Positions 1-12,139 of a stretch of 64,000 nucleotides of DNA are shown piece after piece. Origin of the DNA: Tachypleus tridentatus (lineage: Eukaryota; Arthropoda; Merostomata; Xiphosura; Limulidae); NCBI RefSeq assembly GCF_004210375.1, contig NC_134825.1:65649558-65713557 (forward strand), read 5' to 3'. Below the pieces are notes generated by a model. The model was not told the DNA's origin. It saw only the letters and a program-made list of their open reading frames with translations, and did not search any database. The number at the start of each line of letters is the position of its first letter. The stretch's first letter is position 1. The translations under genes were made by a program, and so were the position numbers.

Positions 1-2593
1 TTGTGGTATAACATATTTTAATGATAAGTTTAACGTTATCACAGTTGGTGAGAACTAACATGTTAAAAATGTACAGTGATCGTTATGAAATATTATCTAG
101 TAAACATTACCAAGAATAGAATCGTATAACTGTATTTAATTCAATTATGGAATCATTTACATTCCTAGTGTTCTGGCCATAAGTTTTGTCAAGCCGTCAC
201 ATCTATCAAAATCAAGCATAATTTTCAGCTTGCCACATAATGATTTATAAATGCTACCTCACAACAAATCACCTTTGGAATGGTTACAAATTCACATCAC
301 TCAGTTCTACGTCATTGCAATGACAAACCGTTTCTTTGAAGGTATTTTCATCTATTTATTTCTCATTTGAGCCAGATGACCCAGAAAGCAATGTATGTAC
401 TTTAGCTTTATTAGTGAGGTATAAGAGTGAACAGTCATTTCCCACTGTTTAGTTACACAATAGTTGGCAGTGTGTGCTAGTTGACTAGTTTGTCATCTCA
501 AAACTAAATCCTAAAACACTAACATTGGGGAAATTACAACAAAAAGGGTGTCACCTAACGGGGGACTGTCCCAAAACCCTGAGGTAAGACCTAAATTCGT
601 TCTAATTAAATACGTTCGTTCGGCATCAATGTTATCTTTTAATTGGAATACCAACTAATAAATGCAAACGGAAAACATTTAAGAATGTGCTCACAAAACT
701 CCTTTTAATTCTTTGCACAAGTTACAGATTTTATCATCTTTCCAAACTTTGTGTGTGTGTGAATTATGAAAGTATCATTACTTGGCCATTTGTTATCTAA
801 CTTATATATATTATCCTGTGGATTAAACAATTGATATTTAGAATCATAAAGTAGGAGAGCAGTTAAATATGAGATTATAATGTAATCGAATTTGATTCAG
901 TTTCAATTATTTGTGTGATTCAAAAATAGAAATATTTGAATATCTCTCTTAAAACATCTAGTACAATTTCTATCAAAAATGTTTCCAAGATTTTCATTAG
1001 TGGAAAAAATAATTAATATTACTAAAATGAATATGAAAGTTATAACTTGAACTTTTATTAAGATTTCGGACTGATGTGTTAGTGGATGCTAGCTCTGTTT
1101 TATGTGTATGCGTTTAATGTACAAAACTATTTCCAGAGAATGTAATTCACATCTGAGAATAATTTAGCACTTTAATCTATTCATTTACACGTTGATGCTT
1201 TTTTAAGAATTACATTGAGAACAGTATACATAATGCACTGATAAAAAATGGAATTCAGTAACTTTCAAAACATGACTAAGCCCTCCTATTAATATTAGAA
1301 AATCAAAATTTACGAATATTTAAAAAGAATTGTTATAAATTTAGGACATTAACAGTGTTCTTAGAACTTATGAGTGGAAGCAAAGAAAAATATGCAATAA
1401 ATCTTTGAACAAGAGCTCGGTTAATTTGATCGACCACGTGATCTCTTTGTACTCGCTTAGTCTTTACAGATTTGATGCTGCTAACTTTTATTACAGAACT
1501 TATATCTTCATAAAATTTGGCAAATTTTCAATAAACATTAAAAATATGATTTTTTAGATATGAAGTATTTTTAATAAATTAGAAAAGATTTTTCCGTGAA
1601 TATGTCGAGTATTTTTTACTAATCCACGTGCAAAATGAATTTCATGTTAGGAGTAAAAATATTTCATCTCAACTTGCATTTGCACAACATCTAAAACCAC
1701 CTAAATACATTTCAGATGTTCGTTTTCATCAATATTTTATATTCTATGTGTTATTTTCTTCACCCTAACTCTATACAAGATTGATCGATTTGACCGACTT
1801 TCTAATCACTAAAGAATTAAAAATCAAAGTAAATCTAATTTACCCCTTTTCTTTCTTGAATGTCTTCAAATTGTAACATGAGACTACATTCGTTTATCCT
1901 AAGTAGCTTTGAACTAGAAACAGTGTACATCTATTTATAATTAACGTTTATTGTTTTGTTGTCCTTTGATTGCCCATTGAAACGGATGGAAGTACTTTTC
2001 GCGCCATTATAAGTGGTAAATCACTTGAAAAAAAGTGGAGCTTACATACACTATCGAATTACATTACTCATCAACTTCTCATGTGCATGCCACGTGAAAT
2101 ATTTTTGTTATATTATTATTTATTTTACCTGATCTAACCTTAAATAACCTAAGAAGATCTCTGTTTTTACTTATTAGTTACTGGTATAATAATAAGTAAA
2201 TAATAAACATGAAAATCAAAAATAAAGTACTTATCTGGATCTTTCCTTTTCGCTGCCTACTGTCGATGACACTTAACCCTACTTTATTAATAGTAGTAAA
2301 GTACTAAATAATTTAAATTCTATTATATAATGCAACTAAGAACATACAATATAATATCTAAAAAGTGGAGAATTTCTCTTAAGTACCACATTTTTCTGTC
2401 TTTCTAACTATGCGACAAGAACTGTTCAAATTCATCCAAGCTAGTAATTATCTTTCCCATGGGAATGAAGATGGTACTAACAGAAAAAAAACTGGCAGTT
2501 CTACTTTCAGGAAACAAAGAAATACAATACATCACTTGATAGAAAAAACCTTGACTTTCTATTGGGTTCAGAAAAACAAAGAAATTTTCAAAG
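1..2593. other. AT-rich sequence with no recognised feature
   Basis: Both strands have many stops in all frames. Short TG runs (about 750-760) are present. I saw no gene, RNA or transposon end. Confidence 0.7.
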
Positions 2594-2874
2594 TTTGTGT
2601 TTGTTTGTTTTGGGATTTCGCGCAAAACTACACAAGGGCTATCTGCACTAGCCGTCCCTAATTTAGCAGTGTAAGACTACATGGAAGGCAGCTAGTCATC
2701 ACCATCCACCGCCAACTCTTGGACTACTCTTTTACCAACGAATAGTGGGAGTGACCATCACATTATCACGCACCCACGGCTGAAAGGGCGAGCATGTTTG
2801 GCGCGACGGGAATTCGAACCTGCCGCCCTCGGATTGAGAATCGAGCGCCTTAACCACCTGACCATGGTGGCCGA
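2594..2874 (-). repeat. SINE family 1 (tRNA-derived), full length
   Basis: The 3' tail is at the low coordinate (TTTGTGTTTGTTTGTTTTGG) and the tRNA-like head at the high one (B box GGTTCGAATTCCC on the minus strand). The body matches the other copies. The head is a variant: its anticodon-loop region reads ATTCTCAATC instead of ACTCGTAATC, and its outer end reads CGGCCACCATGG. Confidence 0.9.
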
Positions 2875-3672
2875 GAGGATTTGACAGATGGATGTGGCAA
2901 GAGAGGCTCTAACTTTCTATTTGATGACTATACCACGGTTTATCTGAGCAACGCTGATTTCATAGTGAATAACACGTTAAATTTCGTACTTATTAGAGGA
3001 GTGGTAATAAAATAGAGAAGAGGAGATGCCTTGAGAAAATATGTCACATGTTTCACATTAGGGAAAATTCAGTATTTTTTAAATATTGCCTCATAGAATT
3101 AAGAAAAACAAAAACATATATCAAAATACGTATTATTAACCAAGCGTTTATGCTATGCTAATTAGCAAAACATAAAAAATAGTTTAAATACATTTTGAAT
3201 GTAAATCACTAAAGCCTCGTAACATGCTCATGCAGAATGAGATAATGTAAATTACACTATCTGTATATCCAGTGCTAATGAGATCTTTCACTCAATATCA
3301 GAGCTCATCAAGCTGACATGATGCGACACACATAATAGTAGTCTAAGCGCTCTTCATATAATCAGTTGCATGAAAAGTATTATATCCCAAATCTAAATTA
3401 TACGAAAACAGTTAACGCGTTGATGGCTTCGAAAGATATTTATTTCGGTTGTATCTTAATCCATTCGTAATATAGTTAAATCCTAATATTTACGACAATA
3501 TCTCACCTTTTTTCACATGAAAGCTGGAAGGAAGAATTAGAACAGGTGTGGGCAACTTATTTTTCATAGTGGCCACAACTGTGGCTAATGAAAACAACGT
3601 TGGCCACACTATTAAAAAAATAATAAAAAAAAACTGAACGATGTTACTTTGATCAAAATAATTGGATTTCAA

Positions 3673-5600
3673 CTAACCTTCAATGTGAAAATTGACGGGA
3701 ATTTTTGTGAAATTTGGTTTAATATCTGTGCTCAAAGAACATCTTAGCTCTGCCTTTAAATTTATGTCTTTAGACTTGATAAAACCTAGCATAGAAAATG
3801 TTGATTGACATGCCCATGTGGATCCAAACATGGAAAATAATTTTGATGCTATCTTTAAATTTGGAAAACTCGTTCATCAGAATAGTAAGCCACATCTCTT
3901 TGATAGAACATTTTTCTTTACCTTTTGTGTTCTACACTTTGCAGGGTAAACATCCCGTCTTCAAATCCACACTTTTCCAAAGACAAAAGGTCCGGCATGG
4001 CCAGGTGGATTAAGGCGTTCAACTCGTAATCTGAGGGTCACAGGTTTGAATCCCCGTCGCACCAAACATACTCACCCTTTCTGCCGTGGGGGCGTTATGT
4101 GACGGTCAATCCCGCTATTTGTGGTGATGGTTGGCTGCCTTCCCTCTAGTCTTACACTGCTAAATTAGGGATGGCTAGCGCAGATAACCCTCGTGTAGCT
4201 TTACGCGAAATTCACAAAACAAACAAGACAAAAAGATGTAATTTCCTTACTGAAATTTTCTAAGTCAAATTGAAATGGATCGTGCAAAAATTAAAATATC
4301 AATTTCAAATTTTTAAATTCAAAGAAACATGATTCAAAGTTTGATCCAGTTTACATAGATATCGTCTTCAGCATCAAAGAAATCATAGTCCTTATTATTT
4401 TCTAGAAAACTATTAAACTTTGCAAAATATGTCAAATCAGTTTTTATAATTGTTCGGCAAGGAGGTTTAGCTTTAATTGAAATTCATGAATAGTCTGTGA
4501 TTGCTCGCTCATTATTTTATCTCTTCACTGAAGATTCGTATTCATATTATTCACATGTCGTACACAAAGTACAAATCACAATGCCATGACAAAGTTTCAA
4601 TTTCAGGGACATTTTCAATCTTACCTTTTTCAACAAGATACTTTTTTTTTTAAGAAATAAGGAAGTAAATCGTTCCAAGACTTTTTCTCTACTTAACTAT
4701 CTTACATTTGCAAAATCAGTAAGATCATCAAAAGTACAGTCACTGCTTTTCTTCAAAGACTCAACAAGCTGTCGATGAATGAGAGAGCTTCCACTTCTAA
4801 TATAATTCACAATTTGTACAGCAATGTTAATCAAATTTTTGAGTTCATCATTTTTAGACATCTGATGCAAAATGCAATGGAAAGATGGCAGTGTGGACTT
4901 CACATTATTTTCAGTTAAATGCTACTTTAAAAGGGAAACAAATCATAATTTCGTCCCAGTCACGGTGGGAGCACCGTCTGTTGTGACAGAAACCGGTTTT
5001 TGAAACACAGATTGAATATTTTTGACCTGTTAAGAAATTTTTCAAAGCTTTTTTTCCACGTGTTAAATCTGGTAATCCACAAAGATCAAGCATTTCTTCC
5101 TTCAATTGAAGATCTGAAGTTACATATCGAACCCAAAATATCAACTGTGCAGTGTCACTAACATCTGTTGACTCATCTAGTGCTATAGTAAACCAAACAA
5201 TATTCTAGTTGTTCAAACTACTGATTTTTTGTGTCTTTCGCTAACTCTAGCATTCTGCGGACAATTGTTCTTCGACTTAATTCCAAGTTATTTACCTTTT
5301 GAAGAATATCATTTATTTTTGAATCATAATTCTCCAACAGAGTTTCAATTACCACAATTAACATTTCTTTTACTAGTTCAGCATCAGAAAATGGTCTACT
5401 TTTTGAGCTACAATCCAAATTATTTCATAACTAGCTAACGTAACTGGTTCTGTCGATGCTAAAAAAAAATTTAGGCCTCCTTTTGTTCGTAAAGTTGTGC
5501 TTTCAGACGGCTAATTTCATTCATACGATTTTTGTTATCAACTGGAAATTTTACATCAACTTCGTTGTAAAAATTGTTAAAGTGTTGCTTAAGGTTATAT
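3673..5600 (-). pseudogene. hAT transposase of GTF2IRD2/ZBED type, broken
   Basis: The protein reads from high to low coordinate. An N-terminal segment (KNRMNEISRLKAQLYEQKEA) lies near 5500, then FSDAELVKEMLIVVIE near 5370. The catalytic region has ALDESTDVSDTAQL near 5170 and VSVTTDGAPTVTGT near 4970. Next comes LPSFHCILHQ near 4870. The C-terminal hAT dimerisation block (SMFGSTWACQSTFSMLGFIK) lies near 3790-3840, with a stop at 3673-3675. Frameshifts and stops break every domain, and a SINE separates the core from the dimerisation block. No BED zinc finger is visible. The family is a source of domesticated vertebrate genes, but this copy cannot be functional. Confidence 0.8.
3989..4225 (+). 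repeat. SINE family 1, internally deleted, inside the hAT transposase
   Basis: The head TCCGGCATGGCCAGGTGG is followed by the usual A and B boxes. About 35 bp of the body (the GGTAAAAGAGTAGCCCAAGA segment) is missing. It is flanked by AGACAAAA at 3981-3988 and 4226-4233, a target-site duplication. Confidence 0.88.
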
Positions 5601-6009
5601 ACTTTATATCAATTAAATTTTCTTTATTTTTTTAGTGTTCACCATCATTTGGATTTTTTTTGTTTTCAAATTATCCACTTATCCATATTAGGGTGTAAAA
5701 AACAAAATATATTTAGACATTTGAAAGTTGCACTGTAAAAATATATTTGCAAGCGCATGTAAAACAACTCACACTCGATAACAAACATCTAAACCAGACT
5801 AACCTTACAAAATGAGCAGAGTCTGTGGCAGTGATGAAGCGCGTGATATTGGCGATGATGTGAGGCAGTGCAGTTGCTGATTACCAAATTTGCGATAAAA
5901 AATAAATGATGGAAAAACTGCTTCCTAAACTCAAGCTGGCCACAATTGTGCTATCCACTGGCTACATGTTGCCAGTGGCCATGGAGTTGCCTACCCCCGG
6001 ACTAGAACA

Positions 6010-6963
6010 TGAATTCTTTTTATCAACCATGATATATAGTAATTTCCATATACGAAGAACTTGATGATTATATTTTAACGAAATGATTCGTTACACATGC
6101 GTATGAAAAAGTTTATGCGAGTAAACTTTCAAGTGTTTATAAATTGAACATACACCTAGGCAACAGAATAAAAAACTTGTAAAGAAAACATTTACATTAT
6201 AAAATTGAAGAAAATTTTCACGAGCAACCAAAAGTTGTAGTTGTTTGAAAATATTGTTAATAGTCTGGCATTATAGTAGAATTTAAATATTTTATGATAA
6301 ATGCAACTTACACAGTAGAGATACTAGAAAATACAAAAGTGGTTTCGAAAGACTATTTCAAAAAATCGGCCAACGCCTGGGTAAACGACCTTTGGGATGT
6401 GGAAGATTTTATTTCAGTTTCGCAGTTAAATTACCTGACAACTTCATCTTTCCATAACTAGTTTAAAATATACATTTTAGTAAGGTATACACATTTTTAT
6501 TCAGGTAATTTTCATGTATCTATTCTGTATGCAGTCTCATCTCTGGAAACCGGATGTTGGAAGATCATTAACACGTACTAATGATTTTGCTTAGGGAGAT
6601 GATAAATAGTACAAGTGTTTCGTAGAAAATGGTACCAGTTAAGTCTGTGTTCACTCCGTTAGATGGGTCAAGGTTTTCTCAGTAAGTGGTACAGAGACCT
6701 GTATAAGTTGGTGTGATGTGATTTATTTCCTTGATTATATAGATGCTCCTTTTGTTTCACTTTGCTATTTTTGTACGTCCGAGATATCTTGATCAGATAT
6801 TAATACTTTTGTTATTGTAATTTTGAAATTAATTACAAATTAAATTCCACCCAGAGTGTAACTTAAATCCTAACTGTCAAGGAAAGTTATCAACGCAGGT
6901 GCAGCATCTTAGACAACTACGCCATCTTCTCATTTCATATTTTCTTTCTGATCAAGCTCAGTA
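6010..6963. other. AT-rich spacer
   Basis: No gene or repeat end is recognised. Confidence 0.65.
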
Positions 6964-7244
6964 TTGTTTGTTTGTTTTTTGAATTTCGCACAAAGCTACT
7001 CGAGGGCTATCTGTGCTAGCCGTCCCTAATTTAGTAGTGTAAAACTAGAGGGAAGGCAGCTAGTCATCAACACCTACCGCCAACTCTTGGGTTACTCTTT
7101 TACCAACGAATAGTGGGATTGATCGTCACAATATAAAGCCCACACGGCTGAAAGGGCGAGCATGTTTGGCGCGACGGGGATGTGAACCCGCGACCCTCAG
7201 ATTACGAGTCGCACGCCTTAACACGCTTGGCCACGCCGGGCCCA
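6964..7244 (-). repeat. SINE family 1, full length, 13-bp target duplication
   Basis: The tail starts TTGTTTGTTTG and the tRNA-like head ends GGCCACGCCGGGCCC. The flanks are ATCAAGCTCAGTA at 6951-6963 and again at 7245-7257, an exact 13-bp duplication that defines the insertion. Confidence 0.95.
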
Positions 7245-7568
7245 ATCAAGCTCAGTAAGACAAGCATTTATTTTATTTATGGCTAAATCTCAACGACTTT
7301 TAAGGCTACTACAGACAGACAGATAGATACACATTTTTATATTACTGCAATTTCATTACGTTAATGTTACAACAATAGAATAATTGCTTTATGTTATAGA
7401 AATCCATAAAATATAATTACTGAACATGAAGTTTCCCATTCAGCAAGTCTTATTTTTTTTAGGATAGCACTTCCCACCCTCCTTAAAAATATATTAACCA
7501 ACATACTGTTTACTAGGAAGTATATCTCTGTCGACAACTGTAATATATGCCACTGACTGTTTGTGTAG

Positions 7569-7695
7569 TTTTGTTTGTTTGGAATTAAGTCTAAAGCTAC
7601 ACAGTGGTCTATCTGTTGCTCTACTCACCATGGGTATCGAAACCCGGTTTCTAGCAGTGTGAGTCTACGGACATACCACTGTGCCACTTGGGGGC
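7569..7695 (-). repeat. SINE family 2 (short tRNA-derived)
   Basis: On the minus strand it reads GCCCCCAAGTGGCACAGTGG (A-box-like), then GGGTTTCGATACCC (B-box-like), then a 3' part with AGCTTTAGACTTAATTCC and a TTTG-repeat tail. A closely related copy lies at 45058-45189. Confidence 0.85.
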
Positions 7696-8127
7696 TTTTT
7701 TGATTTGTTTAGAAACTTTAGCTGTTGTACTGTTTGATATATTTTTTAAACCAGTCATTTTTTATTTGCGTGACTGTCGCATGTATTGTATATGAAAATC
7801 CACTTAATTTCAGGTTTCGCAGCTTAAAAATGGCTCGACCTCGTATATATTTAAATACTTTATTACTATTTCAGGCATATTCAATAAACATTTAGTTATA
7901 TTTAGAACATTTCGATTCTGGGCTGCACTCAAAAGTAAATAACTTGTTTCATAAAATTATTTCCCTGTTTATTCAAATCTGTAAGCGATGATTAGTGTCT
8001 GCTGTCCAATTTAGTTACTAATTCTGAGAGTAACAGAATACTTTTTAAAATTATGACTAATTAAAAAACCCTACACTGAACAATGGACAGTAAATTTCTT
8101 TTTAAAGACCTTCAATGTATTTTTATC

Positions 8128-8235
8128 GTTTGTGGAATTTCGCGCAAACCAATTCGAGAACTACCTGCAATAGATGTTCTTAGTTTTAAAGCGATAGACT
8201 AGAGAAAAATAACTTATATAATAGACGTTCACCAA
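8128..8235 (-). repeat. SINE family 1, old and degraded
   Basis: TTTGTGGAATTTCGCGCAAA and a few later blocks still match the 3' half of family 1. The remainder is lost. Confidence 0.5.
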
Positions 8236-8697
8236 TGAACCCAACTTTTGTTTTCAGAATATGAAGTCAAAACACCTTTGGTATGGGTTCCTTTATGAAA
8301 TTAAATGAAGACCTCAGAAATCAGAATATAAATATTTTATATTACTTTTACGTAATTGTATTCGATACTTTTTAAAGCTAAAAGGTTTCAAAATTCAGTC
8401 GTTTTTATAACTAACATGTTGACGATATAAAGTCTCATTTTTGATATAAGTGTGTAAAGTTTAATTTTATTAACGACGTCTTATATGGAATACTTCAACG
8501 GAATAGTTGCATCGCTGTTATTTTTTTATTGGAGCTGTGCTTATTTAGTATACAAGTATACTTTAGTATATCTCTAAAGTTATTTAGAGATTTACTACGT
8601 CTAGGTTGAGCCAGAAACTCAGATGTTATAAATATCCATATTTCTATTTTTGCTGTCGCATGATGTCATTTTGCCGTTTTCTAGCTCTATGATATTT

Positions 8698-8948
8698 GTT
8701 TGCTTGTTTTTTAATCTGTGCTAGCCGTCCTTAATTTAGCAGTGTAAGACTAGAGGAAATGCAGCTAGTCATCACCACCCACCGCCAACTCTTGGGTTAC
8801 TCTTTTACCAACGAATAGTGGGATTGACAGTAACATAATAATGCTCCCATTGTTTAAAAGACGAGTATATTTGGTGTGAAGGACATCCAACCTGCGACCC
8901 TCAGACTGCGAGTTAAGCGCCCTAACCATTTGGCCATGCAAAGTCCTG
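8698..8948 (-). repeat. SINE family 1 with 8-bp target duplication
   Basis: The 3' end lacks the usual GAATTTCGC...AAGCTAC block and starts at TGTGCTAGCC. The head ends TTGGCCATGC. The flanking repeat TGATATTT lies at 8690-8697 and 8949-8956. Confidence 0.85.
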
Positions 8949-9113
8949 TGATATTTATTTATTTACGTTTTTAGTTCATGTTTTTATTATTTCATTTTGT
9001 CGTTAAAAACATTTTATTCTTTCACAAAAGATCGAAGTCTCACAACAATTACACCTAGAGTATAAGAATGATAGTTGACTGCCTAGCATTATAAATTCAT
9101 AATATTTAATAAA

Positions 9114-9440
9114 GGCCTGGCATGGCCAAGCGCGTAAGGCGTGCGACTCCTAATCTGAGGGTCGCGGGTTCGCGTCCGCGTCGCGCCAAACATGCTCGCC
9201 CTCCCAGCCGTCGGGGCGTTATAATGTGACGGTCAATCCCACTATTCGTTGGTAAAAGAGTAGCCCAAGAGTTGGCGGTGGGTGGTGATGACTAGCTGCC
9301 TTCCCTCTAGTCTTACACTGTTAAATTAGGGACGGCTCGGTGCAGTGGGCTAACAACCTGCTCACTTAAATACTTGTTGAAGAGTGCGCAAGCAATTGCG
9401 GCCCTATGTTCTTAGATGGAATCTAATGGTGATAACTAAC
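9114..9440 (+). repeat. Composite SINE: family 1 head and body with a different tail
   Basis: The head (GCCTGGCATGGCCAAGCGCG) and body are family 1 up to about 9333 (GGGACGGCTC). The normal tail is then replaced by about 105 bp beginning GGTGCAGTGGGCTAACAACC and ending GATGGAATCTAATGGTGATA plus ACTAAC. An exact 14-bp duplication, TAATATTTAATAAA, flanks the unit (9100-9113 and 9441-9454), so the head and the foreign tail moved together. Confidence 0.9.
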
Positions 9441-9991
9441 TAATATTTAATAAAAGTATTATATTGAATAATTTTACATTACCATCTAATATAATTAAAA
9501 AAGTATAGAAATATACAACATTTTCCCTTAATAATCTAAGGATGCAAAAACTTGTAAAAGTTATTACTGCGGTTGCACCATTTTTTAGCCTGGTATAATA
9601 ATTTATAATATTTTATTGAAGTCCAACTTTATTATAACTACCAACTGTGTCACATACACCATTAATGTTTTTCAAATGTAAATATCCTGTTACTATAGAA
9701 CATGTATATTAAGTCTGTAAAAAGGATAACATTTCTTAGTTTTTTCTAACTCAGCTTCTATAAAGAAAGCAGCAGTGGTATTTTACGACATATAATGACA
9801 TATGTTTTGTTGAGTTTTATATAAGTTTTAGGTATTGAAACTTCTTCCCGTTTTTTTTTTTTTATTATTTATTTATGATTTTTCTTAAGCCTAAGGTGGA
9901 GTGGAACTATAACTGGGGTAAACTTTTGTGAAGATGCTGCATGATTATTACTTTTATAAAATACAACATATCGTAACGTTAATATAACTTT

Positions 9992-10460
9992 ACGAGGGTT
10001 ATCTAAAAAGCTAATAGCCCAACTATTAAAAAAACTGGACCGTATAATTTTGTCTCGTAAATATTGAGTTTGAACGTTTTTTTATGATTAAACAACACGT
10101 GACATTTAAGTTAAAGAGTTTATTTGATACGTTGCGGATTTTTGAAGGACAGAAATGAGTAGTGCTAAACGTCACGGAGAACTTTGTACTGTGGTCAAAT
10201 ATTTTGTTAAAATTAAAATTACAGTATAAAAAATCCAATAGGACATAGAACTATCATTAGGAAAGTCGCTACAGAATATTCAACAGAGAAAAAGTGGTGT
10301 ACTGAGTTTAAGCGTGGTAGACAATCACGTGAAGATAATCCCTGGCGAACAAATATCTGTTACTGGAGGAAACTCAAGTATTCGAGGAAATTTTACAACG
10401 CTGTTTTCAAAAACGTAGCGAGAAGTTATAATTTTCCGAGATAAAATATATGAAAATACT
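9992..10460 (+). pseudogene. Mariner-like transposon remnant
   Basis: ACGAGGGTTATCTAAAAAGC at 9992-10011 resembles a mariner terminal repeat. Downstream, about 10285-10340, the plus strand encodes KKWCTEFKRGRQSREDNPWR, like the end of the mariner DNA-binding domain (RWxxEFKRGRxSxEDxPR). No catalytic domain is recognised. Confidence 0.5.
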
Positions 10461-10540
10461 GAAACACAACTGGAACTGTTTGTGAAGTATAGGATTATAT
10501 GCTAACTAAACGAAAGTGTGTTCTATGCATCTAACGTTAC

Positions 10541-11842
10541 TCTACTTACATGGAAATGACCTTGAAAGGGGCTAGTGATCACCTCTTGAAGTAAATAAAA
10601 TAACATTAATATGTAAACAATAACATGTGCAGGAGAGAGGAAGAGGTCAAATGCACCTGTCTTTTTCAGGTCTTCAACGAACAAGTCACGACAAATTGAC
10701 AGATTTTCTTAAACTAAAAATGTATTTCTGATAGATACTTCCCTTCTCTCAGAAGGTTAGCCATTCTTGTTTACTGCTGCAACCATATGCGAACATGTTC
10801 CGTTACTAACTATCACTTCGAAGTCTGGCAGAAAATGGAAGCACCGGAAGTGTGTGTGTGTGAAGTAAGGGTGGCAAGTGTGAAAAGAGAGAAGTATATA
10901 TCGGAAATATATTTTCAGTATAAGAAAATTATAACTTCAGATATGGCACTCTCCTCTTCTCATGTGATTAGCTAGAATCCCACATTGATTAGAAGGAAGG
11001 ACATGTAAAATAGAAGAACAGATGCGCTCCTTGAAAGTGTATGAAGGGTACCTTCATAGATGAGAGAGTCAGATCAGAAGAAGAGAACTGCACCACTTTT
11101 GGCCCAGGTTATACCTTTTGCCCATGTGTGGAATGTATAAGGTTTAAGTGCAGAAACTGAGAGGACGTCCGAGTGAGGGGGAAAGAATGTGGTAGGGAGT
11201 GATGCTAACCAGAGAAAAATATAATTCAATCCAACAATGAGAAAATGGATAAACAAGGATGCATCCTTGTATGTTGAGTTACTAGGGCGTGGCTGACTAT
11301 ACTTCGTAAGTCGACTACGTCCAAAACCTCGTCACAGGGTATTGACATCTGTGGGAAGGATCATACTCTCTTCACTTCAAACCCAAAAACTGGAGAACTG
11401 AGAAGTATTCCATTTGTCAGGCATAACACAAGGATTATCTCTGAGCTATCGATCCAGGAACTTGACATCCAATATCAAAAGAATGTCTGTCACATGCATT
11501 TAACTCCCCACTCGTGAAACAGGCTAGGACCTTCCAAATAGCAATAACCTCATTGTAAGAAGAAAGAATGAGGGATAGCCAAGGATAAAACCAGAAAACT
11601 TCCACGCACAATCACTGTGACCCACCACACAGATGGGGAAAATCGAGGGAGAAAGATAGACAACTCAAAACCTGTGTGAGAACTTATGTTGATTGGTTCA
11701 CTCTGAACACAACACCAAGCCATGGGGTACCGACATTCACGCGGTAGTAAGATGAGAGTTCTCAATCAAACAGTTAACTGGAAAATGTTAAAGACACCCA
11801 CACTTCATTAGAAGAAAGGAAGGTTAATATCTGATGGAGAGT
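10541..11842. other. Unclassified, moderately GC-richer sequence
   Basis: Base composition is more even than in the surroundings and no frame is open for long. It may be a decayed repeat continuing past the SINE to about 12.9 kb (TGGAATAGGCAT occurs twice, near 12283 and 12331). No known family is recognised. Confidence 0.4.
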
Positions 11843-11851
11843 CCAGAAAAA

Positions 11852-12139
11852 CGGACTCGGATGGCCAAGCGTGTTAAGGCGTGCGACTCGTAATCTGAGG
11901 GTCGCGGGTTCGCATCCCCGTCACGCCTAAACATGCTCGCCCTTTCAGCCGTGGGGGCGTTATAATGTGACGGTCAATCCCACTATTCGTTGGTAAAAGA
12001 GTAGCCCAAGAGTTGGCGGTGGGTGGTGATGACTAGCTGCCTTACCTCTAGTCTTACACTGCTAAAATAGGGACGGCTAGCACAGATAGCCCTCGAGTAG
12101 CTTTGTGCGAATTTCAAAAACAAACAAACAAAAAACAAA
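11852..12139 (+). repeat. SINE family 1, full length, 9-bp target duplication
   Basis: The head is CGGACTCGGATGGCCAAGCG, the body complete, and the tail AAACAAACAAAAAACAAAC. CCAGAAAAA flanks it at 11843-11851 and 12140-12148. Confidence 0.92.

Larger units (their letters stand above)
3543..6001 (-). mobile_element. hAT-superfamily DNA transposon, decayed
   Basis: The ends are imperfect inverted repeats (AGGTGTGGGCAACTT near 3544 and the complement of AGTTGCCTACCCCC at 5985-5998). They are flanked by an 8-bp target duplication with one mismatch (TTAGAACA at 3537-3544, CTAGAACA at 6002-6009), the duplication size of hAT elements. The element carries one broken transposase and a later SINE insertion at 3989-4225. 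Exact ends are uncertain by 1-2 bp because the duplication and the terminal repeat overlap. Confidence 0.75.

Noticed and set aside
2410..2661. 83-codon plus-strand frame near the left end
   Set aside because: Its 3' third lies in the SINE tail and the rest has no family resemblance or supporting signals.
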